The notes below the pieces were generated by a model, which saw only the letters and a list, made by a program, of their open reading frames with translations, was not told the DNA's origin and ran no database searches. A DNA stretch of 15,249 nt from contig RFNJ01000160.1 of assembly GCA_009927255.1 (NCBI GenBank), forward strand, positions 1 to 15,249, in the 5' to 3' direction. Shown piece after piece: positions 1 through 7,772 of this stretch. How positions within the stretch are numbered: the first letter of the stretch is position 1; the number at the start of each line of letters is the position of its first letter. This DNA comes from Pseudomonadota bacterium. Its GTDB lineage: Bacteria; Pseudomonadota; Alphaproteobacteria; UBA2136; UBA6156. A program made the translations under genes and the position numbers.

Positions 1-179
1 TTCCCTTGCTTGAAAACCTGGTCAACGCCATCCGTGAATCAGGCGTTGAAGTCGATGAAAAGCAACTGGCTGCCGCGATTGATAAAATCACCACTTCAAG
101 CCTTACTAAAGGCAAAATCCCCTTCAGCGCACAACAAATCAAAGACGTAATGGCTAAAACCGCCTCCCGTAACCGCTAA
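1..179 (+). CDS. C-terminal end of an unrecognised protein (cut by window edge)
   Basis: An open frame enters from the left edge and stops at TAA 177-179. The visible part is about 58 residues, starting PLLENLVNAIRES and ending MAKTASRNR. It is charged, rich in Lys, Glu and Ala, and looks helical, with no signal peptide, membrane segment or recognisable motif. The composition (few runs of C at third positions) differs a little from the WD40 gene that follows. The stop lies 39 bases before the next start, so the two could be co-transcribed. The protein family cannot be told from this fragment. Confidence 0.7.
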   Translation, partial: PLLENLVNAIRESGVEVDEKQLAAAIDKITTSSLTKGKIPFSAQQIKDVMAKTASRNR

Positions 180-218
180 ACTCTTGCCAACCAACACCAC
201 TGCCCCTACAAGCGGGCC

Positions 219-1268
219 ATGCCCACCCACCAAAGCCACCCCCTCCCCGCCCCGCTCAACGGCTTGGCGTGGCTGGAAAATCTCGAAAATCCAACCAACC
301 CCACTCTCGCCACTTGGGGCGGCAACGGCCAACTCCACCTGCTGCGCGCGGGCATGCAAGCCCCCCTTACACTTACCCTCACCCCCAACCAAGCCCTGCT
401 CGCCGCCGTGGCCACGCCGCACGGCCTCATCACCGCCGCCGAAAACGGCCAGCTCCACCTCACCACCCCCCAAGGGGAAACCACGCACCTCACCACCCTC
501 CCCCACAAGTTCCCCGAACATCTGGCCTACCACGCCAAAACCAACCTGCTCATCTGGGCAGCGGGCAAGCACGCGGGCACCCTTAACCTGAACAACCCCA
601 ACCAAGCTCAAGCCCAAACGCTCCAAGCCCCCAGCACCATCGGCGGAATAGCACTGTCGCCACTCGGCCCCCGTTTGGCCATCAGCCACTATGGCGGCGC
701 CAGTATCTACAACCTGCAAAACCTCACCGAAGCGCCGCGCAAGCTGCCATGGCAAGGCTCACACCTCGGCCTTACCTATAGCCCCAACGGCAAGTGGCTC
801 ATCAGCAGCATGCAAGACCAATCGCTCCACCTCTGGCGCCTGTCCGATGGCCACGATTTGCAAATGCGCGGCTACCCCGGCCCCATCAGCCAGTTCAGCT
901 TCAGCCACTGCGGCAACTGGCTAGGCACCAACGGTGGCAGCGGCGTGCCACTATGGAATTTTGCGAACAAAGAAAAGGGCCCCGCAGGCCAACAAGCCAA
1001 AGTGGTGGCCGATAGCGGCAGCCCTGAACTCCTCGTTACCAGCGTGGTGATGCACCCCCAAGGCCCGTTCATGGCGGTGGGCTACGCCGATGGCCTTGCG
1101 CTGCTGGTGAACTACGCAACCAACACCAGCGTGCTACTACACCACCCCACTCCACCGCAAGCCCTCGAAAGTCCCCAAGCCGTCACCCATGCCAGCTGGA
1201 CACACAACGGCCTCGCCCTCGCCTTCATCCAACCCAACAGCCTGCACCTTACCCACTTTTCAAATTGA
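219..1268 (+). CDS. WD40-repeat beta-propeller protein
   Basis: This 349-residue protein has no signal peptide or membrane span, so it is probably cytoplasmic. It shows repeated units of the WD40 type: a Pro-Asn/Gly turn, a hydrophobic strand, and a strand ending in a tryptophan or an equivalent residue. The clearest blade is residues 182-210, with YSPNGKWLISS followed by LHLWRLSDG. The next is about 222-247 (ending PLWNF). Weaker blades are seen near 30-43, 68-82, 143-167, 275-300 and 324-346, consistent with one six- or seven-bladed propeller. Such proteins are usually scaffolds for protein contacts; no catalytic site is visible and the partner is unknown. The ATG at 219 has no Shine-Dalgarno sequence and may be read from a leaderless or near-leaderless transcript. 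The stop lies just upstream of the helicase gene on the same strand, suggesting co-expression. Confidence 0.75.
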   Translation: MPTHQSHPLPAPLNGLAWLENLENPTNPTLATWGGNGQLHLLRAGMQAPLTLTLTPNQALLAAVATPHGLITAAENGQLHLTTPQGETTHLTTLPHKFPEHLAYHAKTNLLIWAAGKHAGTLNLNNPNQAQAQTLQAPSTIGGIALSPLGPRLAISHYGGASIYNLQNLTEAPRKLPWQGSHLGLTYSPNGKWLISSMQDQSLHLWRLSDGHDLQMRGYPGPISQFSFSHCGNWLGTNGGSGVPLWNFANKEKGPAGQQAKVVADSGSPELLVTSVVMHPQGPFMAVGYADGLALLVNYATNTSVLLHHPTPPQALESPQAVTHASWTHNGLALAFIQPNSLHLTHFSN

Positions 1269-1321
1269 TTTTTGCACAAAATAACTTTCCAAAGCCATCC
1301 TACCGCGCTACCCTTGCCCGC

Positions 1322-3178
1322 ATGATGGATTCCTATGCCCCCGCTACACTTCCCGCCAAAGGCAGCCGCTGGAGCACCGAAGAAGAAGCCACCCTGGTTG
1401 CCGCCTTTACCAGCGGCACCCCCATTGCTGAACTGGCCCACCAGCACGGCCGCAGCATCGGCGCCATCACCAGCCGCCTGCAACAGTTGGATGTCCTCAC
1501 CTACCCGCCCTACACCGCGCTCATCGCCAAGCCAACCCGCACCGAAGCCAAACCACAAGCTGAATCAGATACCGAAGGTGAAAAACAACCCCTGTTCAAG
1601 CCGTGGACAGAGGAAGAAGTGGCGCAATTGCTCACTACCCATCACAGTATCGGCACGCCAGAATCATTATGCGAACTCGCCCCCCTGCTCAACCGCACCC
1701 CCCGCGCTTTGGCCATGAAACTGGTGAGCCTTGGGGTGGTGAAGGAGGCGATTAATCCCAACCCAATTCCACAACCAAAGCCCGAAAAAGCCAAAGCGCG
1801 CGAAGCGAACAGAAACTTGGCTCGCCGGAGCCCCCCCCTTGCTTCGGGGGGCGTAGGCGGCCAAGCGGCCAAAATCAAAATCACCGTCACCCCCGAATTC
1901 CAAACCGCCCTCGCCAGCATCCAAGCAGGTGAGAACTTACTTATTTTGGGCAGCGCCGGCACCGGCAAAAGCACGTTTTTAAAATGGCTACGGCACCAAA
2001 TGAAGGATAAGAATCACGCCGTGCTGGCGCCGACTGGCATGGCAGCGCTGCAAGTGGGCGGCCAAACCATCCACAGCTTTTTTGGCCTAAAGCCGCAACT
2101 TTTAGATGGCACCAGCAGCAGCTGGCACAAGCCGCGCAACCCCAAAATCTACCAAAACCTCAAGTTTATCGTGATTGACGAAATCTCCATGGTCCGCGCC
2201 GATGTGTTCAGCGCAATTGATGGCTTCCTGCGCCGTAACGGCCCCACTCCACGCCAGCCCTTTGGCGGCGTGCAATTGGTGCTGATGGGAGACCTCTGCC
2301 AACTCCCCCCCATTGTCAGGCGCGACGAAGCCGAGGTGTTCAGCACCACCTACGAAACCCCCTTCTTCTTCAGCAGCCCCAGCTACGCCCAAGGCAACTT
2401 TGGCATCGTTGAATTCACCCACATTTTCCGCCAAACCGATGAACCCTTCATCGCACTCCTCAACCACATCCGCCACGGCCACACCAATCACCATATTCTG
2501 GCCGAGCTTAACCAACGCCTTACTACAGCCACCCCCAACGGCGCGGTGATTTTGGCCTCCCGCAACCGCACGGTGGATGATATCAACCAGCAAAATCTCG
2601 CCGCATTGGCTGGCCACAGCCACACCTACCGCGCGATTCTCAGCGGCAATGCCGACCCCGCCGCCTTCACCACCCCCGCCGAACTTACCCTGAAGGTTGG
2701 CGCCCGCGTGATGTTCACCCGCAACGATAGCCTGCAACGCTGGGTCAACGGCACCCTCGGCACCGTGCTGGCGTGTGAAGATGAAGCGGTGAGCGTGCGC
2801 ACCGACGCCACCGCCACCACTCCTGCCGCCACCCATGTGGTGGAACCGGTGAAGTGGGAAGCCACAAAGTATCAGTTTGATGAAGCCACCCAAAGCGTGG
2901 CCAGCACCGTGGCGGGCAGCTTTACCCAACTACCACTCACACTCGCCTGGGCGCTCACCATCCACAAAGCCCAAGGCCAAACACTAGAAAACTGCGTGCT
3001 GAACCTCGCCGATGGCGGCACCTTCGCCGAAGGCCAGCTGTATGTGGCTCTCTCCCGCGCCAAAAGCTTGCAGGGCCTGCACCTCACCCACCCCGTCCGC
3101 GCCCAAGACGTCAAAACCCACCCTGCGGTGAAAGACTTCTACAGCGCCCTCCGCGCCAGCCAGCCCGCCATCAGCTAA
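1322..3178 (+). CDS. Pif1-like SF1B DNA helicase with two N-terminal Myb/SANT-like modules
   Basis: Read from ATG 1322 the protein has 618 residues. The helicase core carries Walker A GSAGTGKST (210-218), a motif Ia region LAPTGMAALQVGG (235-247), Walker B VIDEISM (284-290), motif III GDLCQLPP (323-330), HIFRQTDEPF (367-376), motif V TIHKAQGQT (546-554) and motif VI YVALSRA (574-580). This is the Pif1/RecD-like SF1B pattern: ATP-driven 5'-3' unwinding of DNA. Ahead of it are two helical modules with W-[ST]-x-E-E starts, RWSTEEEATLV (16-26) and PWTEEEVAQLL (94-104), resembling Myb/SANT DNA-binding folds. The linker at 166-181 is encoded by a palindrome, listed separately. An upstream TTG at 1265, overlapping the WD40 stop, would add 19 residues; neither start has a Shine-Dalgarno site, and the ATG-ATG fits better. 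It ends two bases from the convergent lipoprotein gene, with no terminator seen. Confidence 0.92.
   Translation: MMDSYAPATLPAKGSRWSTEEEATLVAAFTSGTPIAELAHQHGRSIGAITSRLQQLDVLTYPPYTALIAKPTRTEAKPQAESDTEGEKQPLFKPWTEEEVAQLLTTHHSIGTPESLCELAPLLNRTPRALAMKLVSLGVVKEAINPNPIPQPKPEKAKAREANRNLARRSPPLASGGVGGQAAKIKITVTPEFQTALASIQAGENLLILGSAGTGKSTFLKWLRHQMKDKNHAVLAPTGMAALQVGGQTIHSFFGLKPQLLDGTSSSWHKPRNPKIYQNLKFIVIDEISMVRADVFSAIDGFLRRNGPTPRQPFGGVQLVLMGDLCQLPPIVRRDEAEVFSTTYETPFFFSSPSYAQGNFGIVEFTHIFRQTDEPFIALLNHIRHGHTNHHILAELNQRLTTATPNGAVILASRNRTVDDINQQNLAALAGHSHTYRAILSGNADPAAFTTPAELTLKVGARVMFTRNDSLQRWVNGTLGTVLACEDEAVSVRTDATATTPAATHVVEPVKWEATKYQFDEATQSVASTVAGSFTQLPLTLAWALTIHKAQGQTLENCVLNLADGGTFAEGQLYVALSRAKSLQGLHLTHPVRAQDVKTHPAVKDFYSALRASQPAIS
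1817..1864 (+). repeat. 48-nt in-frame palindromic element inside the helicase linker
   Basis: Three stem segments pair in register: TTGGC 1817-1821 with GCCAA 1860-1864; CGCC 1823-1826 with GGCG 1856-1859; GCCCCCC 1830-1836 with GGGGGGC 1846-1852, around a 9-nt loop. The element is exactly 16 codons and encodes LARRSPPLASGGVGGQ, which lies in the low-complexity linker between the Myb-like modules and the helicase core. Size class, palindromy and in-frame position recall Rickettsia palindromic elements and similar mobile palindromes. No second copy is in this window, so its being a dispersed element is inference. Confidence 0.6.
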
Positions 3179-3180
3179 AT

Positions 3181-4035
3181 TCAACAGTCTTTCTCACGCA
3201 ATAAACTCTCAATCTCCCACGGCCCCAAGTGCCCCGCCGCAACCTTCACCACCCGCGCACAGCTCGGCTGCACCTGTCGCAGATAACTCTCCACAATCTG
3301 CGGCGCCACAATTTTATCGCTGAGGCCCACCACATGCAGCTGCGGCACCTGCGCCAACCGGCCAAAACCAGCGGGCCACGCGGCAACCTCAAGCTGCATC
3401 ACCTTGTGCCACGCATTCACCTCGTTGGGCAGCACGTTGCCTGCCACCGTCACAAACCGCACCACATTCGACAACCGCGCTGCCAGCTGCGCGGCAATAA
3501 ACCCACCGCCAGAAAACCCCACCACCTCCACCGGCTGCCCGGCACTCAAGCGCTCCACCAGTTCCACATAGGCAATCACCACCTCTTCGGTAAACCGCTC
3601 AGTCGTCCACACCTTATAGTTATTAAATTTGCACATCTCCGCCCACGCAAACTGGCATGGCCGCGCCAGATACACCACCCGCGCCGCGCCCACATCCGCC
3701 ATCGCCAACTGCAAACCCGTGGCAGGATGAGGCGTCGGATTCCCACTCGGCTGCCCACTCGTAATATACGCCCGCCCATCGCCCTCTATATATATACGGG
3801 TCATATCGCCCGCCCTCCCTCCCCCACGTTCAGCAACGGCTAAAGTAAACGCCCCTGCCTGTTCTTCGTGCATCTGCCAGGTGTGACTATTCCGCGCATC
3901 TTTTTTAAGCAACACCGGCAACTCTGGCGCAACTCCGCCACAAGCTGTTAACACCCCTGCCCACGCAAGCAGCAACATGTGGCACAACCACCACAACCCC
4001 CCGTTTTTCATCATGTATTTTGCACAATTCTTCAT
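3181..4035 (-). CDS. alpha/beta-hydrolase lipoprotein
   Basis: This 284-residue protein is read from ATG 4035. A basic N-terminus and hydrophobic core lead to a lipobox LTAC at residues 29-32, so it is a predicted lipoprotein anchored by Cys32. The nucleophile elbow GFSGGG places Ser175; Asp240 (GLSDKIVAP) and His269 (AAGHLGPWE) complete a Ser-Asp-His triad in the normal order for the alpha/beta-hydrolase fold. It is probably an envelope esterase or lipase-like enzyme with unknown substrate. An upstream TTG at 4050 would add five residues, but ATG 4035 has AGAGGG just before it; another ATG pair (4014 and 4011) would give a shorter, more usual signal peptide. The gene is divergent from the autotransporter (78 bases between starts) and convergent with the helicase gene. 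The fold is clear, the reaction is not. Confidence 0.85.
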   Translation of the reverse strand: MKNCAKYMMKNGGLWWLCHMLLLAWAGVLTACGGVAPELPVLLKKDARNSHTWQMHEEQAGAFTLAVAERGGGRAGDMTRIYIEGDGRAYITSGQPSGNPTPHPATGLQLAMADVGAARVVYLARPCQFAWAEMCKFNNYKVWTTERFTEEVVIAYVELVERLSAGQPVEVVGFSGGGFIAAQLAARLSNVVRFVTVAGNVLPNEVNAWHKVMQLEVAAWPAGFGRLAQVPQLHVVGLSDKIVAPQIVESYLRQVQPSCARVVKVAAGHLGPWEIESLLREKDC

Positions 4036-4113
4036 AAACCCTCTAGCCAACCTCCATCTCTTTCATTTAGCTTACCGCCACCTAGTTAACAATAACAGAG
4101 AGAAAATCACACC

Positions 4114-6612
4114 ATGAATCGTATGTTTAAAATCTTGTCGGCCACCACCGCCATTGCTGCCATCGCAGCACCGGCCTACGCCGATGTATTCAGCACCAGC
4201 CAAGTCGCCCCCGTTTTCGGCGGTACTGGTACAACGCAGCCCGACTCCGTCTCCGGCGCCACCGTCATCTCAACCACCGGCTCGCCAGCGTTTGTCATTA
4301 GCGGCACCAACACCACTTATAACTTAAGCATCAGCAGCAGCGCAACTCTACGTTCTAATTCTATCAGCGGTACCATTGGTATCGGCGACAGCAGTGCCAT
4401 TGCTACGTTCAACCTCAACAACAGTGGTACCATCATTAACACCGGCGCGGCCAACCCTGCCATTAGTGTTACCGAAGCAAACACCGCAGGCGCAGCATCA
4501 GCCAACGTTAACCTGCGCAACACCGGCACCATCAGTGGTAGCATCTTGGTAGGTAATGGCACCGGCGGTATCCTCACTCTTACCAATACCGGCGGTACCA
4601 TCACTGGTAACGTTACAACCGGCGCAGGCGCCGATGTCATCACCATGAACGGCGGTAGCCTCACCGGCAACGTCGCACTGGGTGGTGGTAACAACAGCAT
4701 GACCGTCAGCGGCAGCACCGTAACCGGTAACGTTGGCAACGGTAACACCAACCATACCATGGGCCTCGACATCACCAACGGTGGTAGCATCGTCGGTAAC
4801 GTAACTTTGCTGAACGATGATGTAACCACGCTGAACATTAACAACGGTAGCATCATTGGTAACTTGGTAACTGACGTCGGTGCCGATATCGTGACCATCA
4901 CCAATGGTAACGTCTCTGGTACCATTAACCTCGGCGGTACGGGTGCCAACACCTTCAACACCAGCGGTACCAGCTTCACCACCCGTGGTGCCGGTAGCAA
5001 CATTGGTACTTGGAACGTGAGTAACACCACCACCACCATGAACCATGCTTATACTGGTGTAACCACCATGCGCGTTAACAACGGTAGCACGGTGAATGTA
5101 AGCAACACCGACGCTTTCGGTTCGGCTGGTATTGCTACTGCCCTGAACGTCAGCGGTACCTTGAACGTGGGCGCTGGCTCACGCGTGTCTGCTACCTTGG
5201 CCAATTTTGCTAACGGCGGTGTGTTGGGCATTAACGTTGCAAGCTCCACCTCAGCTGGTCAGCTGGTTCACGGTAGCGCTGCTACTGCCTTCGCCGGCGC
5301 AAGCTATACCATTAACGTGGCCAACACCTCTGGCTTCATCGCTTCTGGTACCACCTTCAAAATCGTTGATGGTTCTGCCACCATTGCAGCCGGTTCAGTC
5401 CGCGCAACGGGCGACATCACCAACGCCAGCTCCGGTGTCTATCGCTTCAGTGTCTCCCGCGCCAACGGTAACGAAGACATTTCGCTCACCATCGGCCGGG
5501 TTGCCACCGACAGCATCGTCAGCAGCGAATCTGGCAAAGCTGTCGCCAAAGCACTCGATAGCCTCGGCGTCAGCGCCACCGGCACACTGCTTACCGTGCA
5601 GGGCCTGATTGGTAGCCAAACCAGCGAAGAAGGTGTGAACAACGTCATCGAATCTCTCACCCCAGGGGTAGATGGTTTGGGCGCTGCCAACGTCGGTATG
5701 TCGGTTGCCACCGGTAACCAAGTCAGCAACCGTCTTGCCAGCCTGCGCGGCCAAGGTGTTGCCACCGGTAGCGGCATGGCCAGCAAGCACATGTGGGTTG
5801 AAGGTTTCGGCACCACTGCTGAGCAAAAAGAAAAAGACGGAACCAAAGGCTACGACGCCAACGGCGGCGGTATCAGCTTCGGTGCCGATACCGACACTCT
5901 GATGGACGGCTACACCGTCGGTGCCAGCCTCAGCTACGGTGCAGCTACAGTTGAATCCAACTCGGCCAACAATGCCGAAACCGACATCAACAGCTACATT
6001 GGTACCATTTATGGTGGCCGCGTGATGGATGACGGCATGTTCGTCAACGGTCAAGTTGCTCTGGGCTTTAACCAGTACGAAGGCGAGCGCACCGTGATGG
6101 GTGTGGGCACCGCCAAGTCCGACTTCGACGGCATGCAAGGCAGCGTGAAGGTTGAAGCTGGTAAAGACATGGCGATGGATGGCTTCACCGTTACCCCCAT
6201 GGCCAGCCTGCAATATACCCACCTGAACACCGACGACTACACCGAAACCGGTGCCGCCGGTGCCAATCTGGTGGTCGATACCAAGTCACTGAACACCCTG
6301 GATGTTGGTTTGGGCGGTCAAGTTGCCTACGCCATGCCCATGGAAAACGGTGGCACCCTCAAGCCCATGCTGCGCGCCAAGTATATTTACCGCGCCGGTG
6401 ATGAGAACATGGAAACCACCTCACGCTTCACTGGCGGCGGTGCTGGCTTCGATACCAAAGGTATCAAAACTGGCCGTTCCAGCGCACAAGTGGGTGCTGG
6501 CTTGCTGCTCACCACCGCAGGCGGAGTGGACTTCAGCGTGAACTACGACGCCGACATCCGCAGCAAATACCTCGGCCACACCGGCCAACTGAAGGCACGC
6601 TTCGCCTTCTAA
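4114..6612 (+). CDS. classical autotransporter (type Va secretion) with beta-helical passenger
   Basis: This 832-residue protein has a signal peptide (basic MNRMFK, an Ala-rich core, cleavage expected after AYA at residue 23). The passenger, about 24-470, is rich in Gly, Asn, Thr and Ser. It shows GNV/GNL turns every 20-23 residues (165-269), as in a right-handed parallel beta-helix. A linker follows, then a C-terminal beta-barrel from about residue 560 (MWVEGFGTTAEQ) to the end, alternating polar and hydrophobic strands and finishing LKARFAF with a terminal Phe, as expected for BAM-inserted autotransporter barrels. I see no cysteine in it. It should display or release the passenger at the cell surface; an adhesion-type role is only inferred, as no protease triad is visible. 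Codon use (many GGT, GTT, GCT) differs from neighbouring GGC/GCC-rich genes. AGAGAG lies 13-18 bases before the ATG. A hairpin terminator follows. Confidence 0.93.
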   Translation: MNRMFKILSATTAIAAIAAPAYADVFSTSQVAPVFGGTGTTQPDSVSGATVISTTGSPAFVISGTNTTYNLSISSSATLRSNSISGTIGIGDSSAIATFNLNNSGTIINTGAANPAISVTEANTAGAASANVNLRNTGTISGSILVGNGTGGILTLTNTGGTITGNVTTGAGADVITMNGGSLTGNVALGGGNNSMTVSGSTVTGNVGNGNTNHTMGLDITNGGSIVGNVTLLNDDVTTLNINNGSIIGNLVTDVGADIVTITNGNVSGTINLGGTGANTFNTSGTSFTTRGAGSNIGTWNVSNTTTTMNHAYTGVTTMRVNNGSTVNVSNTDAFGSAGIATALNVSGTLNVGAGSRVSATLANFANGGVLGINVASSTSAGQLVHGSAATAFAGASYTINVANTSGFIASGTTFKIVDGSATIAAGSVRATGDITNASSGVYRFSVSRANGNEDISLTIGRVATDSIVSSESGKAVAKALDSLGVSATGTLLTVQGLIGSQTSEEGVNNVIESLTPGVDGLGAANVGMSVATGNQVSNRLASLRGQGVATGSGMASKHMWVEGFGTTAEQKEKDGTKGYDANGGGISFGADTDTLMDGYTVGASLSYGAATVESNSANNAETDINSYIGTIYGGRVMDDGMFVNGQVALGFNQYEGERTVMGVGTAKSDFDGMQGSVKVEAGKDMAMDGFTVTPMASLQYTHLNTDDYTETGAAGANLVVDTKSLNTLDVGLGGQVAYAMPMENGGTLKPMLRAKYIYRAGDENMETTSRFTGGGAGFDTKGIKTGRSSAQVGAGLLLTTAGGVDFSVNYDADIRSKYLGHTGQLKARFAF
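4606..4926 (+). repeat. beta-helix rung repeats in the autotransporter passenger
   Basis: Related GGTAACGT-like words recur at 4606, 4666, 4726, 4795, 4858 and 4918 (the last as GGTACC), spaced 60, 60, 69, 63 and 60 bases. In the protein they are Gly-Asn-Val/Leu (finally Gly-Thr-Ile) turns at residues 165, 185, 205, 228, 249 and 269. Units of 20-23 residues match single rungs of a parallel beta-helix. Conserved DNA words as well as residues suggest growth by internal duplication. Confidence 0.65.
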
Positions 6613-6651
6613 ATCCCTCTCCTCCTCTCTGGGAGAGACTGCTAACTAGGT

Positions 6652-6678
6652 ACAAGGCGCCGCAAGGCGCCTTGTTTA
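6652..6678 (+). terminator. intrinsic terminator after the autotransporter gene
   Basis: A perfect 10-bp stem, ACAAGGCGCC 6652-6661 with GGCGCCTTGT 6666-6675, closes on a stable GCAA tetraloop, 39 bases after the stop codon. The T tract is short (TGTTTA), so termination may be partial. The end of the tract runs into a possible -10 element for the next gene. Confidence 0.75.
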
Positions 6679-6690
6679 CATTGCCCGCCC

Positions 6691-7677
6691 ATGCTACTGA
6701 TGCCCCCCATGAAAACCCCCGTCACCGTCATCACCGGCTTCCTCGGCGCCGGAAAAACCACCCTGCTCAACCGCATCCTCACCGAAAACCACGGCCAAAA
6801 ATACGCCGTGATTATCAACGAGTACGGCGAAGCCGGGATTGACGACAAACTCATCACCGCCCAAGTCGATGAAGAAATCTTCGAAATGAACAACGGCTGC
6901 ATCTGCTGCACCGTGCGCGGAGACCTCATCCGCATCATCAACCTGCTCATCAAAAAAGCCGATAAGTTCGACGCCATTTTGGTGGAAACCACCGGCCTCG
7001 CTAACCCCGCCCCGGTGGCCCAAACCTTCTTCGCCGACGCCACCGTGCGGGCCCGCACCACGCTGGATAGCATCCTCACCGTGGTCGACGCCGCCCACAT
7101 CGAACAACAACTGCAAACCAGCCCCGAAGCCGCCGAGCAAATCGCCTTCGCCGACACCATCCTGCTCAATAAGGCCGAGAGCGTCAACGCCGAAAAGCTT
7201 CAAGCCGCCCAAGCCGCCATCCGCAGCCTCAACAGCACCGCCACCATCCACCCCACCACCCGCAGCAACGCGCCACTCAGCCAAATCCTCCACCGCCACG
7301 CTTTTAACCTTGAAAAAATCGAAGCCATCGCCCCCACCTTCCTTGCCGATGCCGAAACGGGCCACCATCACCACCACACCAGCGGTATCAGCAGCCTCAG
7401 CCTCAGCACCGAAAAACCGGTTGACGCCGACAAATTCGACGACTGGATGAGCCAGCTCCTCGCCACCCAAGGCCAAAACTTGCTGCGCACCAAAGGCATC
7501 CTGAATGTTCATGGCGAACCCAACCGCTACGTCTTCCAAGCCGTGCACATGATGTCCGAAGGCCTCTTCACCACCCCTTGGCAAGCAGGCGAAACGCGCC
7601 AAAGCAACTTGGTCTTCATCGGCAAAAATCTCAATAAAATAGAACTCAAGCAAAACTTCCTAAACTGTATATTTTAA
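6691..7677 (+). CDS. CobW/COG0523-family metal-chaperone GTPase
   Basis: This 328-residue protein has the G3E-family P-loop GFLGAGKTT (16-24), the metal-binding CxCC motif GCICC (69-73), ETTGLANP (99-106) and an NK-type guanine motif LLNKAE in which the usual Asp is Glu. A run of five histidines at 225-229 follows, then a CobW C-terminal domain (about 232-320). The family uses GTP to deliver metals, in many cases zinc and in some cobalt or iron-type ions; which metal applies here is not evident, though Cys and His sites suggest zinc. Three in-frame ATGs (6691, 6700, 6709) lack Shine-Dalgarno sites. The third, starting MKTPVTVITGF, gives the family's usual N-terminus, so the true start may be 6709. 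No Zur-type site is seen upstream. The Fe(II) oxygenase gene follows 95 bases later. Confidence 0.92.
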   Translation: MLLMPPMKTPVTVITGFLGAGKTTLLNRILTENHGQKYAVIINEYGEAGIDDKLITAQVDEEIFEMNNGCICCTVRGDLIRIINLLIKKADKFDAILVETTGLANPAPVAQTFFADATVRARTTLDSILTVVDAAHIEQQLQTSPEAAEQIAFADTILLNKAESVNAEKLQAAQAAIRSLNSTATIHPTTRSNAPLSQILHRHAFNLEKIEAIAPTFLADAETGHHHHHTSGISSLSLSTEKPVDADKFDDWMSQLLATQGQNLLRTKGILNVHGEPNRYVFQAVHMMSEGLFTTPWQAGETRQSNLVFIGKNLNKIELKQNFLNCIF

Positions 7678-7683
7678 TTATAT

Positions 7684-7712
7684 TTGACACCCCACCTCCC
7701 CTCTCCTACCGT
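7684..7712 (+). promoter_or_regulatory. candidate sigma70-type promoter for the oxygenase gene
   Basis: A perfect -35 TTGACA at 7684-7689 is followed after exactly 17 bases by TACCGT at 7707-7712, a weak -10 (three of six matches). Transcription would start near 7719 and leave a leader of about 54 bases before the ATG at 7773. The -35 is convincing, the -10 less so. Confidence 0.4.
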
Positions 7713-7772
7713 CCGCCCAAGCTGAAAAGCGACGCACCTCCCCGCTTCCCTTGCATTGAAAAGGAGTCTCCT

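Noticed and set aside
2102..2929. 275-codon open frame on the minus strand inside the helicase gene
   Set aside because: It is antisense to an unmistakable helicase core; its Gly/His/Ala-rich product reflects complementary GC-rich codons and shows no motif.
4317..6222. Long minus-strand frames opposite the autotransporter gene
   Set aside because: Products are low-complexity (Val/Leu/Pro-rich or His/Gly-rich) mirrors of the repeat-bearing coding strand, without ribosome sites.
6694..7653. 319-codon minus-strand frame opposite the CobW-like gene
   Set aside because: It is fully antisense to a protein with intact GTPase and CxCC motifs, and its own product is Gly/Val/Asp-rich without any family signature.
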